This document shows, piece by piece, positions 32,369 through 40,409 of a stretch of DNA of 64,000 nt. The translations under genes were made by a program, and so were the position numbers. The DNA is from DASQUK01 sp035641315. Lineage in GTDB: Bacteria; Actinomycetota; Acidimicrobiia; Acidimicrobiales; VFJN01. The notes under the pieces are model-generated. The model was not told where the DNA came from. It was given only the letters and a program-made list of their open reading frames with translations, and ran no database searches. Numbering within the stretch: the first letter of the stretch is position 1; every line of letters begins with the position of its first letter. Location: assembly GCA_035641315.1 (NCBI GenBank), contig DASQUK010000057.1:7044-71043 (forward strand). The letters run 5' to 3'.

Positions 32369-32836
32369 GTGACGCAGAGGCCGTTCACCGGCGAGGAGCT
32401 CGACGCCATCGCCGCCCGCATCGAGGCGTGGCTGGAGCGCCAGCGGACCGAGAACCCGGTGGTGGCCGCAGTGGAGCGCGACACCGAATCGGGGGAGCGC
32501 CGCTGGTTCGTGCGGGTGCGGGGCGAGCAGAAGGACGTGTTCACCATCTGGTTCCACCTGCGCCAGCGCACGCTCCATTACGAGACGTACGTGATGCCGG
32601 CGCCCGAGGAGAACGAGGCCGCCTTCTACGAGCACCTGCTGCGCCGCAACCGCAAGCTGTACGGCGGGGCGTTCGCGATCGGCGAGGAGGACGCGATCTT
32701 CCTGGTGGGCCACATCGCCAACGACGCCATCGACGACGACGAGCTCGACCGCATCCTGGGCTCGCTCTACGACTGGACCGAGCAGTTCTTCCGCCCGGCC
32801 ATGCGGATCGCCTACGCCTCCCGGTTCAAGGGCTGA
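32369..32836 (+). CDS. YbjN-domain protein
   Basis: 155-residue soluble protein of the YbjN (putative sensory transduction regulator) family, which has the type III secretion chaperone-like fold. Visible features are SGERRWFVRVRGEQKDVFTI (about 33-52), FHLRQRTLHYETYVMPAPEE (about 54-73) and a C-terminal acidic helix. In mycobacteria a YbjN gene also follows mshA. Molecular role unknown. GTG start fits the TACCTT box 6 bases upstream. Confidence 0.85.
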   Translation: MTQRPFTGEELDAIAARIEAWLERQRTENPVVAAVERDTESGERRWFVRVRGEQKDVFTIWFHLRQRTLHYETYVMPAPEENEAAFYEHLLRRNRKLYGGAFAIGEEDAIFLVGHIANDAIDDDELDRILGSLYDWTEQFFRPAMRIAYASRFKG

Positions 32837-33019
32837 CCCACGTTTCCGGCGTTCGAAGCCACCGGATTCCGCCATTTGTGGACGCCGGTTCCGATGGCTA
32901 CGGATCCTCGTTGCTTTTCGTGCTACTTCAGACCTAGCGTTGCGTCGGCCCGGGAGCGGGGCGGTCCACCGATCGGGGAAGTCGAGCTGGTCGCCTCGCG
33001 CCCGGGCACTGTCGAGCCG

Positions 33020-33025
33020 TACTGT
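33020..33025 (+). promoter_or_regulatory. proC -10 box
   Basis: TACTGT (TANNNT) ends 7 bases before the ATG at 33033, consistent with leaderless transcription and supporting that start. Confidence 0.5.
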
Positions 33026-33032
33026 CCTCGAA

Positions 33033-33833
33033 ATGGGGATGCCCAAGCTCCAGGTCATCGGCGGGGGGAAGATGGGGGAGGCGCTGCTCGCCGGCCTGGT
33101 GTCCGGCGGATGGGCGCCCACCAGGGAGCTGCGGGTGGTCGAGAAGCTGGCCGACCGGGCCGCCCAGCTGCGCGACGCCTTCCCCGGCGCCACGGTCGCC
33201 GGCGAGCCGGACGTCGCGCACGGGCACGTGCTGGCGGTCAAGCCCGCTGACGTCGACGCCGCCTGCCGGGCGCTGGCGGCCACCGGCTCGTGCGCACCGG
33301 TCCTGTCGATCGCCGCCGGCGTCACCATCGAGCGCCTGGAGGCGGGCCTGGCCCCCGGCACGCCGGTGGTGCGGGCCATGCCCAACACGCCGGCACTGGT
33401 CGGTGCCGGCGCCGCGGCCGTGGCCGCCGGCCATGCCGCCGACGAGGCCGACCTGGCCTGGGCCGAGCAGATCCTCGGCGCCGTGGGCACGGTGGTGCGG
33501 GTCGACGAGCCGCTGCTCGACGCCGTCACCGGGCTGTCGGGCTCGGGGCCGGCCTACGTCTTCCTGGTGGCCGAGGCCCTGATCGAGGGCGGCGTGCTGG
33601 CCGGGCTGTCCCGGCCGGTGGCGGCCAGCCTGGCGGTGCAGACGCTGCTGGGATCGGCCCGGCTGCTCGCCGAGTCGCCCGACGGCCCCGAGGCGCTGCG
33701 GGCGGCGGTCACGTCCCCCGGCGGCACCACCGCCGCCGGCCTCCGGACCCTCGAGGCCGCGGGCGTGCGCTCGGCGTTCCTGGAGGCGGTGCTCGCCGCC
33801 ACCGAGCGCAGTCGCGAGCTCGGGCGGGGCTGA
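33033..33833 (+). CDS. proC: Pyrroline-5-carboxylate reductase
   Basis: Last enzyme of proline synthesis, reducing 1-pyrroline-5-carboxylate with NAD(P)H; 266 residues. Rossmann motif VIGGGKMGEALLAGL (about 7-21), VKPADVD (about 69-75), RAMPNTPALVGAG (about 113-125) and the C-terminal dimer/active-site region TGLSGSGPAYVF plus VTSPGGTTAAGL are all present. A second ATG at 33039 is possible. It stands alone between mshA-ybjN and a small HTH gene. Confidence 0.95.
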   Translation: MGMPKLQVIGGGKMGEALLAGLVSGGWAPTRELRVVEKLADRAAQLRDAFPGATVAGEPDVAHGHVLAVKPADVDAACRALAATGSCAPVLSIAAGVTIERLEAGLAPGTPVVRAMPNTPALVGAGAAAVAAGHAADEADLAWAEQILGAVGTVVRVDEPLLDAVTGLSGSGPAYVFLVAEALIEGGVLAGLSRPVAASLAVQTLLGSARLLAESPDGPEALRAAVTSPGGTTAAGLRTLEAAGVRSAFLEAVLAATERSRELGRG

Positions 33834-33898
33834 GCCTGGCCGTCCTAGCAGGCCATACATGCGAGCCCGCCCCACTCGCCACATCAGCAACGGTCGCA

Positions 33899-33904
33899 TA
33901 CAGT
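33899..33904 (+). promoter_or_regulatory. -10 box of the small HTH gene
   Basis: TACAGT overlaps a potential GTG at 33903, which makes that GTG unlikely as a start and favours the ATG at 33936 with its GGAAGG site. Confidence 0.45.
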
Positions 33905-33935
33905 GACCCCAGCGGAGTTGGAAGGGGTCTTCCAC

Positions 33936-34124
33936 ATGCCTATGTCGCGCGCCCGGTTCCTGACGCCTCGCGAGGTGGCCGACCTCTTGCGGGTGTCATC
34001 GATGACCGTCTACCGGCTGATCAAGTCGGGCGAGCTGCGCGCCGTGCGGGTGGGCAAGGCGTACCGCATCCTCGAGGACGACGTCGACGCCTATCTGGCC
34101 GACCGCTTCACCCAGGCCGGCTGA
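33936..34124 (+). CDS. Small excisionase/BldC-like helix-turn-helix protein
   Basis: 62 residues: FLTPREVADLLRVSSMTVYR is a MerR-type (HTH_17) motif, followed by IKSGELRAVRVGKAYRILED and the DVDAYLADRF helix, the wing-containing single-domain form seen in BldC and Xis-like proteins. ATG at 33936 follows GGAAGG; that SD lies in the small palindrome GGAAGGGGTCTTCC. No phage or integrase gene is near, so a BldC-like regulatory or architectural role is more likely than excision. Confidence 0.9.
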   Translation: MPMSRARFLTPREVADLLRVSSMTVYRLIKSGELRAVRVGKAYRILEDDVDAYLADRFTQAG

Positions 34125-34147
34125 CACGCACCAAAGCCGCTCAGCAC

Positions 34148-34170
34148 CCGCCGGATTGACCATCCGGCGG
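34148..34170 (+). terminator. Stem-loop after the small HTH gene
   Basis: CCGCCGGAT (34148-34156) and ATCCGGCGG (34162-34170) form a perfect 9-bp stem with a TGACC loop, 24 bases after the HTH stop and 23 before the next start. Confidence 0.6.
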
Positions 34171-34193
34171 CCCTCCCCGCCACACTGGCGTCC

Positions 34194-35102
34194 GTGCCGC
34201 TCCTGCGCTTCGACACGATCTCTTTCCTGTCCGACTACGGCACCACCGACGAGTTCGTGGGCGTCGTCAAGTCGGTCATCCGGTCGATCGAGCCCCGGGT
34301 CACCGTCGTCGACATCACCCACGACATCCAGCCCTACGACGTCAAGGCGGGCTCCCTCACACTGGCCCGCAGCGTGCAGTACCTCTGCCCGGGCGTGGTG
34401 CTGGCGGTGGTCGATCCCGGGGTCGGGACCGATCGCCGGGCCATCGCCATCGAGGTCGGCGGCGGCCAGTCCTACCTGGTCGGACCGGACAACGGGCTGC
34501 TCGCCGCGGCCGTCGGCATGGTCGGTGGCGCCAGCGCCGCCGTCGAGCTCACCAATCCGGAGTACCGGCTGACCTCGCCCGGACCCACCTTCGACGGGCG
34601 GGACGTCTTCGGCCCGGCCGCGGCCCACCTGTGCGCCGGCGTGCCGCTCGACGCGCTGGGCCCCCCGGTCGATCCCGTCGAGCTGGTTCCCGGGCTGGTA
34701 CCGCTGCCGCGGGACGAAGAGGGGGCCATCGTGGGCGAGGTCCTCTGGGTCGACCGCTACGGCAACTGCCAGCTCAACATCGACCCGGACCAGATCGAGT
34801 CGTGGGGCGACCGGGTCCAGCTCCGGTGGACCCGGCCCACCGAGGGCACCCGGACCGCGGTGCGCGTGCGGGCCTTCGACGAGCTGGGCACGGGTCAGGT
34901 CGGGCTGGTCATCGACAGCTACGGGCTGCTGGCCGTGGCCATGAGCCGGGCGTCGGCGGCCGACACGCTGCAGATCGCGGCGGGCGACGAGCTGGCGCTG
35001 GTGCCGCTCGGCGACGAGGGCGGCGAGGTGGCCGCCGGCAACGGGGCAAACGCCGTCACCTCCAGCCCGATCCACCTCCACCGGCGGGGCTCGCCGTCGT
35101 GA
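34194..35102 (+). CDS. SAM hydroxide adenosyltransferase (DUF62 family)
   Basis: 302 residues of the SAM_HAT/chlorinase-fluorinase family; known members hydrolyse S-adenosylmethionine to adenosine and methionine with a hydroxide nucleophile. SFLSDYGTTDEFVGVVK (about 10-26) and VVDPGVGTDRRAIA (about 71-84) form the SAM site; GPDNGLLA (about 97-104) and GRDVFGPAAAHL (about 137-148, with Arg and His) match the Asp-Arg-His set of the hydrolases rather than halogenases. GTG start. Its stop overlaps a 29-residue ORF (GTGA). Confidence 0.9.
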   Translation: MPLLRFDTISFLSDYGTTDEFVGVVKSVIRSIEPRVTVVDITHDIQPYDVKAGSLTLARSVQYLCPGVVLAVVDPGVGTDRRAIAIEVGGGQSYLVGPDNGLLAAAVGMVGGASAAVELTNPEYRLTSPGPTFDGRDVFGPAAAHLCAGVPLDALGPPVDPVELVPGLVPLPRDEEGAIVGEVLWVDRYGNCQLNIDPDQIESWGDRVQLRWTRPTEGTRTAVRVRAFDELGTGQVGLVIDSYGLLAVAMSRASAADTLQIAAGDELALVPLGDEGGEVAAGNGANAVTSSPIHLHRRGSPS

Positions 35103-35188
35103 GGCCCGGCACGACCATCGTCCTCGCCGTGCTGCTGGCGCTCATCCTCGGGGCGTCGGCGATCCAGCTACTGTTCCTGGCGCGCTAG
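35099..35188 (+). CDS. 29-residue single-span membrane peptide
   Basis: GTG overlaps the stop of the SAM hydrolase gene (GTGA). The peptide starts MRPGTTIVLAVLLALILGA and ends with LFLAR, one predicted transmembrane helix with an Arg at each end. The precise coupling, absence of overlap with another gene and a clean stop before the next gene argue for a real small protein. Function unknown; it may anchor or modulate a partner at the membrane. Confidence 0.5.
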   Translation: MRPGTTIVLAVLLALILGASAIQLLFLAR

Positions 35189-35231
35189 GGGCGCTGACGA
35201 TGCCCAGGCGGCCACCAGGGGAGACGGGGAC

Positions 35232-36686
35232 GTGAACCTCGCCGCGGCGATCGAAGCCCACCCTGCGGACGCGCCGGCGCTGGTGAGCGGCGGCGAGGTG
35301 ACCAGCTACGGCCAGCTGCGCTCGCAGGTGGCACAGGTCCGCGGCGCGCTGGTCGCCCGGGGCGTGGCGCCCGGTGACCGGATCGCCATCGTGGCCCCCA
35401 ACGGCCGGCCCTTCGTGGCCGCGTACCTCGGGGTGCTAGGGGTCGGCGCCGTGGCGGTGCCGCTCAACCCGCTCAGCCCGCCGCCCGAGCTGGAACGTGA
35501 GCTGGGCATGGTGGACGCCCGGCTGACCCTCGCGGATCGCGTTGGCGGCGGCCCGGCGTTGGGCGAGGTCGTCGCGATCGCCGACATCGCCGACCTGCTG
35601 GGCGCCGAGCCGGCACCGTTGGTGGACCGAGCCGACGACGACGCGGCCGTGCTGCTGTTCACCAGCGGCACGGCGGGGCTGCCACGGGCGGCCATGCTGA
35701 CGCACGGCAACCTCCGGGCCAACATCGAGCAGGTCCGTGCGGGTCCGGGCGGTGGGGCGACGACGCCCGACGACGTGGCTCTGGGTGTCATCCCCCTGTT
35801 CCACATCTTCGGGCTCAACGCCGTGCTGGGCTTGGCCCTGACCGTCGGCAGCTCGGTGGTACTGGTCGACCGCTTCGATCCCACGGCCACCCTCGACCTG
35901 ATCGCCGAGCACAAGGTCACGGTGGTCTCGGGCGTCCCCACCATGTGGCGGGCCTGGGCCGAGCTGCCGCCCGCGAGCGGCGACGCCGACGCCAACCCCA
36001 TGGCCAGCGTGAGGCTGGCCGTGTCGGGGGCGGCGCCCCTCGACCCCGCCGTCCGCCGTGCTGTCGCCGCCCGCTACGGGGTCGAGCTGGCCGAGGGCTA
36101 CGGGCTGACCGAGGCGTCGCCGGTGGTCACCAGCGGCGCCGGCCTCGACGCCCCCGACGGCAGCATCGGCGTGCCGCTCCCCGGACTGCGGGTGCGCCTC
36201 ATCGACCGCTTCGGCGAGGACGCCCTGATCGGCGACCCCGGGGAGATCTGGGTCCACGGTCCCAACGTGTTCGCCGGTTACTGGAACGACGCCGAGGCGA
36301 CCCGCGTCGCGCTGACCGAGGACGGCTGGCTGCGGACCGGAGACCTGGCGGTGGTCGACGACGACGGCTTCCTGCGCCTGGTCGACCGGGCCAAGGACGT
36401 CATCATCGTGTCGGGTTTCAACGTGGTGCCGGCGGAGGTCGAGGCGGTGCTGGTGCGGCACCCCGACATCGCCGAGGCCGCGGTCGTCGGCGTGCCGCAT
36501 CCCCACACCGGAGAGGCGGTGAAGGCGTTCGTCGTGCCGGTCCCGGGGGCCACCATCGAGGGAGGTGCAGTCGTGGAGTACACGTCGCGCCACCTCGCCC
36601 GGTACAAGTGCCCCTCGACGGTGGCCGTCGTCGACCGACTGCCGCACGGACTCACCGGCAAGCTGCTGCGTCGGGAGTTGCGCTGA
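35232..36686 (+). CDS. Acyl-CoA synthetase (AMP-binding family)
   Basis: 484-residue ANL-superfamily ligase activating a carboxylic acid via acyl-AMP to the CoA thioester. Motif A3 is LLFTSGTAGLPRAAM (about 142-156, with Arg where Lys is usual), A5 GYGLTEASPV (about 292-301), A7 GWLRTGDLA, A8 RAKDVIIVSGFNVVPAEVE and the catalytic Lys in LTGKLLRR near the C-terminus. The N-terminal part is shorter than in long-chain FadD enzymes. Substrate unknown. GTG start after GGGGA; ends 74 bases before rex. Confidence 0.9.
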   Translation: MNLAAAIEAHPADAPALVSGGEVTSYGQLRSQVAQVRGALVARGVAPGDRIAIVAPNGRPFVAAYLGVLGVGAVAVPLNPLSPPPELERELGMVDARLTLADRVGGGPALGEVVAIADIADLLGAEPAPLVDRADDDAAVLLFTSGTAGLPRAAMLTHGNLRANIEQVRAGPGGGATTPDDVALGVIPLFHIFGLNAVLGLALTVGSSVVLVDRFDPTATLDLIAEHKVTVVSGVPTMWRAWAELPPASGDADANPMASVRLAVSGAAPLDPAVRRAVAARYGVELAEGYGLTEASPVVTSGAGLDAPDGSIGVPLPGLRVRLIDRFGEDALIGDPGEIWVHGPNVFAGYWNDAEATRVALTEDGWLRTGDLAVVDDDGFLRLVDRAKDVIIVSGFNVVPAEVEAVLVRHPDIAEAAVVGVPHPHTGEAVKAFVVPVPGATIEGGAVVEYTSRHLARYKCPSTVAVVDRLPHGLTGKLLRRELR

Positions 36687-36721
36687 GGGCGAGGCGCAGG
36701 ACAGATGCCACACGCACACCC

Positions 36722-36739
36722 TTGTGAGCGCGTGAACAA
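36722..36739 (+). promoter_or_regulatory. Rex operator-like site upstream of rex
   Basis: TTGTGAGCGCGTGAACAA compares with the Rex consensus TTGTGAANNNNTTCACAA, with an intact left half and about two changes in the outer right half. It lies just upstream of a TAGGCT -10 box (36747-36752) that ends 8 bases before the rex ATG. Autoregulation of rex-hem operons by Rex is established in Streptomyces coelicolor. Confidence 0.6.
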
Positions 36740-36760
36740 GCGGCGATAGGCTGCCGGCCG

Positions 36761-37522
36761 ATGGCGAGTGGTGGCAAGCGGCAGGCGCGCAAGATCCCCG
36801 AAGCCACCGTCAGCCGCCTCCCGCTCTACCTCCGCAGCCTCCTCGAGGTCGCCGACGAGGGCATGCCGACCATCTCGTCGGAACGGCTGGCCGAGATGTC
36901 CGGCGTGAACGCCGCCAAGGTGCGCAAGGACCTCAGCTACCTCGGCAGCTACGGCACCCGCGGCGTCGGCTACGACGTCGAGTACCTGCTGTTCCAGATG
37001 AGCCGCGAGCTCGGCCTCACCCACGACTGGCACGTCGTGATCGCCGGCGTCGGCAACCTCGGGCACGCGCTCGCCAACTACGCCGGGTTCCACGAGCGGG
37101 GCTTTCCCGTGGCCGCCCTCGTCGACGCCGACCCGCGGGTCATCGGCACCGAGGTCAACGGCATCGCCGTGCGGCACATCGACGACCTGCCGGCCATCGC
37201 CGCCCGACAGGAGATCGCCATCGGCATCATCGCCACGCCCGCCAGTGCCGCCCAAGAGGTGGCCGACCGCATGATCGCAGCCGGCGTCAGCTCCATCCTC
37301 AACTTTGCGCCGACGATCCTGTCGGTGCCGCCCGAGGTGTCGCTCCGCAAGGTCGACCTGGCGGTGGAGCTGCAGATCCTGAGCTTCTACCAGCAGCGCA
37401 AGGTCGCAGCCGAGCGCGTCGCACCGCCCCGAGACATGCCTTCCGCTCCGACGGCCGCTCGGGCCGGGGGAGCGGGCGACGTGCCCGCCGGCGAGGCGGC
37501 CGTCGCTCGGCCCGGGAGCTGA
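36761..37522 (+). CDS. rex: Redox-sensing transcriptional repressor Rex
   Basis: NADH/NAD+ sensor, 253 residues. Winged helix at about 10-80 (KIPEATVSRLPLYLRSLLEV and VRKDLSYLGSYGTRGVGYDV) and a Rossmann domain with VVIAGVGNLGHAL (about 92-104). NADH binding releases DNA in known homologues. Residues 228-239 (MPSAPTAARAGG region) are encoded by a dispersed hairpin repeat nearly identical to one inside ccdA; together with flanking Ala/Gly residues it gives a C-terminal tail of about 30 residues beyond the usual Rex length. First gene of the tetrapyrrole operon. Confidence 0.96.
   Translation: MASGGKRQARKIPEATVSRLPLYLRSLLEVADEGMPTISSERLAEMSGVNAAKVRKDLSYLGSYGTRGVGYDVEYLLFQMSRELGLTHDWHVVIAGVGNLGHALANYAGFHERGFPVAALVDADPRVIGTEVNGIAVRHIDDLPAIAARQEIAIGIIATPASAAQEVADRMIAAGVSSILNFAPTILSVPPEVSLRKVDLAVELQILSFYQQRKVAAERVAPPRDMPSAPTAARAGGAGDVPAGEAAVARPGS
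37443..37475. repeat. Dispersed GC hairpin repeat inside rex, copy 5
   Basis: 33 bases, 32 identical to the copy in ccdA (18026-18058), with the same nested arms CCGCTCC/GGAGCGG and CGGCC/GGCCG. It is translated as part of the Rex C-terminal tail. Confidence 0.85.
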
Positions 37523-37537
37523 CCCGCCGGTTCAGCC

Positions 37538-38170
37538 ATGCCGGTCGAGCACCCCCTCTATCCCGTCAACCTGGTGGTCGACGGGCGGCGGTGCCTCGTG
37601 GTCGGTGGCGGGCCGGTCGCGCTGCAGAAGGTGCGTGGACTGGTAGAGGCCGGAGCCCGGGTGACTGTGGTGGCGCCTCAGGTCGACACCGCCATCCGCG
37701 AGCTGGCCGACGTCGCCGAGGCCCGGCCCTACCGGCGGGGCGAGGTCGCCGACTACCGGCTGGTGGTGGCGGCCACCGGCGATCAGGCGGTCAACCAGCA
37801 GGTGTACGCCGACGCCGAGGCAGCGGGGGTGTGGATCAACAGCGCCGACGATCCCGACCGCTGCACGGTGACGCTGCCGGCGAAGCTCCGCCAGGGACGG
37901 CTGACCGTGACCGTGTCCACGGCGGGGTACAGCCCGGCCGTCGCCGCCTGGCTCCGCGACCGCCTGGCCGACGAGCTCGGACCGGAATACGACCAGCTCA
38001 TCGGGCTGTTGAGCGAGGAGCGCGATCGCGTCCAGAGTGAGGGTCGATCACCTCAGGACCTGGATTGGCGATCGGCGCTCGATTCGGGAATTCTGGAACT
38101 GATCCGGGCCGGCCGGCTCGATGCTGCAAGGGAGCGCCTGCGCGCGTGTCTGTCGTCGTCATCGGACTGA
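37538..38170 (+). CDS. Precorrin-2 dehydrogenase / siroheme synthase N-terminal-type protein
   Basis: 210 residues like the CysG N-terminal half, SirC or Met8p: NAD-dependent oxidation of precorrin-2 to sirohydrochlorin, possibly with ferrochelation. Rossmann motif LVVGGGPVALQKVRGL (about 20-35), then NSADDPDRCTVTLPAKLRQG (about 101-120, containing the expected Asp) and VSTAGYSPAVAAWLRDRL (about 126-143). With the SUMT domain of the gene at 40410 it completes a siroheme branch. It starts 15 bases after rex and its end overlaps hemA by 25 bases. Confidence 0.92.
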   Translation: MPVEHPLYPVNLVVDGRRCLVVGGGPVALQKVRGLVEAGARVTVVAPQVDTAIRELADVAEARPYRRGEVADYRLVVAATGDQAVNQQVYADAEAAGVWINSADDPDRCTVTLPAKLRQGRLTVTVSTAGYSPAVAAWLRDRLADELGPEYDQLIGLLSEERDRVQSEGRSPQDLDWRSALDSGILELIRAGRLDAARERLRACLSSSSD

Positions 38171-39411
38171 ACCACCGCACCGCACCGCTCGAGCTGCTCG
38201 AACGGATGAGCGTGGCCGACGGCCAGCTCCCCAAGGCCCTCCACGACCTCCGCACCCGCGAGCACATCAGCGAGGCGCTGGTGCTCTCCACCTGCAACCG
38301 CACCGAGGTCTACGCCGTGGCCGAGCGGTTCCATGGCGCCTACAGCGACATCCGCAGCTTCCTGGCGGAGCATTCGTTCCTCCCACCCGAGGACTTCTCC
38401 GACCATCTCTACGTCCACTACGACTCGGCCGCCGCGGCCCACCTGTTCTCGGTGACGGCCGGGCTGGACTCGGCGGTGCTGGGCGAGACCGAGATCCAGG
38501 GCCAGGTCAAGGTGGCGTGGGAGCGGGCGAGGGCCGAGGGCGCCGCCGGGCCGGCGCTCAACCTGCTGCTCCGTCACGCGCTGGCCGGGGGGAAGCGGGC
38601 CCGCACCGAGACCGCCATCGGCCGCAACATCGCCTCGGTGTCCCAGGCGGCGGTGGCGATGGCCGGCGAGCGGTTGGGCGGCCTCGCCGGCAAGACCGTG
38701 CTGGTGCTGGGTGCGGGCGACATGGGTGAGGGCATGGCCGTCGGTCTGGCCGGCGCCGGCGTGGCCGGCGTCCTGGTCGCCAACCGCACGCAGGCCAAGG
38801 CCATGGCGTTGGCCAGCCGCATCGGTGGCCAGCCGGTGGCTCTGGTCGACGTACCGGACCGCGTGGCCGATGTCGACCTGCTGCTGACGTCGACGGGATC
38901 GCAGGCGCCGATCATCGAGCGCCCCGACCTCGAGCCGGTGATGGCGGGGCGGTCGCAGCGGCCGCTGCTGATCGTGGACATCGCCGTGCCGCGTGACGTC
39001 GACCCGGCCGTGGCCGACATCGATGGCGTCACCCTGCTCGACATGGACGACATTCGCCGCTTCGCCGCCGCCGGGGTGGTGGAACGACGCCGCGAGGTGG
39101 CCGCGGTCGAGGCGATCCTGAACGACGAGCTCGAGCGTTACCTCATGGCCACGTCGGCCCGCGAGGTGGCACCGATGATCGTGGCGCTGCGGGAACGGGC
39201 CGAGGCGGTGCGCCAAGCCGAGGTCGAGCGTTTCCGGGCGCGCCTCGACACCCTTGACCCCGGCCAGGCCGAGCTGGTGGACGCAGTCACCAAGGGCCTC
39301 GTGTCCAAGCTGCTGCACGAGCCGACGGTCGTCCTCAAGGACGCCGCCGGGAGCCCCCGGGGTGACCGCCTCGTCGCCGCCCTGCGCGAGCTCTTCGAGA
39401 TAGAGGGTTAG
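38146..39411 (+). CDS. hemA: Glutamyl-tRNA reductase
   Basis: First committed enzyme of the C5 tetrapyrrole route, NADPH reduction of Glu-tRNA to glutamate-1-semialdehyde; 421 residues. From the GTG at 38146 the sequence begins MSVVVIGLNHRTAP and places the catalytic cysteine at position 50 (LSTCNRTEVYA), as in characterised enzymes. The Rossmann motif VLVLGAGDMGEGMA (about 184-197) and the C-terminal dimerisation helices follow. An upstream ATG at 38065 would overlap the previous gene by 106 bases and displace Cys50, so I reject it. Confidence 0.95.
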   Translation: MSVVVIGLNHRTAPLELLERMSVADGQLPKALHDLRTREHISEALVLSTCNRTEVYAVAERFHGAYSDIRSFLAEHSFLPPEDFSDHLYVHYDSAAAAHLFSVTAGLDSAVLGETEIQGQVKVAWERARAEGAAGPALNLLLRHALAGGKRARTETAIGRNIASVSQAAVAMAGERLGGLAGKTVLVLGAGDMGEGMAVGLAGAGVAGVLVANRTQAKAMALASRIGGQPVALVDVPDRVADVDLLLTSTGSQAPIIERPDLEPVMAGRSQRPLLIVDIAVPRDVDPAVADIDGVTLLDMDDIRRFAAAGVVERRREVAAVEAILNDELERYLMATSAREVAPMIVALRERAEAVRQAEVERFRARLDTLDPGQAELVDAVTKGLVSKLLHEPTVVLKDAAGSPRGDRLVAALRELFEIEG

Positions 39412-39417
39412 GCGCCC

Positions 39418-40326
39418 GTGACGAAGCTCCGGGTCGCGACCCGGGGCTCGGCGCTGGCCCGCTGGCAGGCCGACCACGTGGCCGTCCTGTTGCAGAAGGC
39501 CGAGCCCGGCCTCCAGGTCGAGCCGGTGGTGGTCGAGACCAGCGGCGACCGCCGGCGGGACGTCCCCATCTGGCAGCTGGGCGGCAAGGGCATCTTCGTC
39601 AAGGAGGTGCAGGCGGCAGTCCTCGAGGGGCGGGCGGACCTCGCCGTCCACTCCGCCAAGGACCTGCCCTCGACCACCCCCGACGGACTGGTGATCGGCG
39701 CGGTGCCGGAGCGGGCCGATGCGCGTGACGCCTTGGTGGGCGCCCCGCTTGCCACGCTTCGGACCGGCGCGGTGGTCGCCAGCGGGTCGCTGCGCCGGCG
39801 GGCCCAGCTCTCCCGCGCCCGACCTGACCTGCGGTTCGAGGGCCTGCGGGGCAACATGGCGACTCGGCTGGCCCGGGTCGAGGACCCCGACATCGACGCC
39901 GTGGTGGTGGCCGCCGCGGCGCTCGACCGGCTGGGCCTCGCCGACCGGATCGCCGAGCGCCTGGACCCCGACGTGGTGCTGCCCCAGGTGGGGCAGGGGG
40001 CGCTGGCGGTGGAGTGCCGCGCCGACGACACCGAACGCCGCGGCCTGCTCGACCGGATCGAGCACACCCCGAGCCGCCGGGCCGTCGACGCCGAGCGGGG
40101 GTTCCTCGCCGAGCTGGGCGGCGACTGCTCGGTGCCGGCCGCCGCGCACGCCACGCTGGCGGGGGACCGGTTGCGGATCCGGGGCCTGGTCGCCTCGCCC
40201 GATGGCGCAACGGTGGTGTGCCACGAGCTGGCGGGGCCGGCGTCGTCAGGCCCGGCGCTCGGGCGGTCGGTGGCCCGCCAGCTGCTCGACGACCAGGGCG
40301 GCGCCGCCCTCCTGGGCCGGACGTGA
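39418..40326 (+). CDS. hemC: Hydroxymethylbilane synthase (porphobilinogen deaminase)
   Basis: Polymerises four porphobilinogens to hydroxymethylbilane; 302 residues. LRVATRGSALARWQ (about 4-17), the catalytic-Asp region HSAKDLPS (about 78-85), SGSLRRRAQL (about 122-131), EGLRGNMATRL (about 141-151) and the dipyrromethane cofactor attachment Cys237 in LGGDCSVP are all present. GTG start 6 bases after hemA. Separated from cobA/hemD by 83 bases that contain a palindromic repeat and a promoter-like box. Confidence 0.96.
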   Translation: MTKLRVATRGSALARWQADHVAVLLQKAEPGLQVEPVVVETSGDRRRDVPIWQLGGKGIFVKEVQAAVLEGRADLAVHSAKDLPSTTPDGLVIGAVPERADARDALVGAPLATLRTGAVVASGSLRRRAQLSRARPDLRFEGLRGNMATRLARVEDPDIDAVVVAAAALDRLGLADRIAERLDPDVVLPQVGQGALAVECRADDTERRGLLDRIEHTPSRRAVDAERGFLAELGGDCSVPAAAHATLAGDRLRIRGLVASPDGATVVCHELAGPASSGPALGRSVARQLLDDQGGAALLGRT

Positions 40327-40343
40327 CCCGCCCGTGACCCCGC

Positions 40344-40393
40344 GTTCTCGCGCCTGGAATGGTCGCCAGGGCGGCCGATTCTGGCGCGAGAAC
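40344..40393. repeat. 50-base palindromic repeat, family 2 copy 1
   Basis: Terminal arms GTTCTCGCGCC (40344-40354) and GGCGCGAGAAC (40383-40393), with an inner partial stem around CTGGAATGG and GGCGGCC. A second copy of exactly the same length lies at 61098-61147, sharing GTTCTCG, CTGGAATGG and GGCGAGAAC-type ends. Between hemC and cobA/hemD, ending 3 bases before a TAGGTT box. Confidence 0.8.
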
Positions 40394-40396
40394 ACG

Positions 40397-40402
40397 TAGG
40401 TT
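40397..40402 (+). promoter_or_regulatory. cobA/hemD -10 box
   Basis: TAGGTT ends 7 bases before the GTG start at 40410. The gene may therefore have its own leaderless promoter in addition to read-through from rex-hemA-hemC. Confidence 0.45.
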
Positions 40403-40409
40403 CCGCGCA

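Noticed and set aside
33936..34124. Excisionase-like HTH as evidence of a prophage or integrative element
   Set aside because: No integrase, repeats with att character or phage genes nearby; single-domain BldC-like proteins are common chromosomal regulators.
38065..38145. ATG at 38065 as the hemA start
   Set aside because: It would overlap the preceding gene by 106 bases and add 27 non-family residues; GTG at 38146 puts the catalytic Cys at position 50.
39418..40326. Regulatory overlap of rex-type sites inside hemC
   Set aside because: TGTG-like words in the coding region lack dyad symmetry and are expected by chance.
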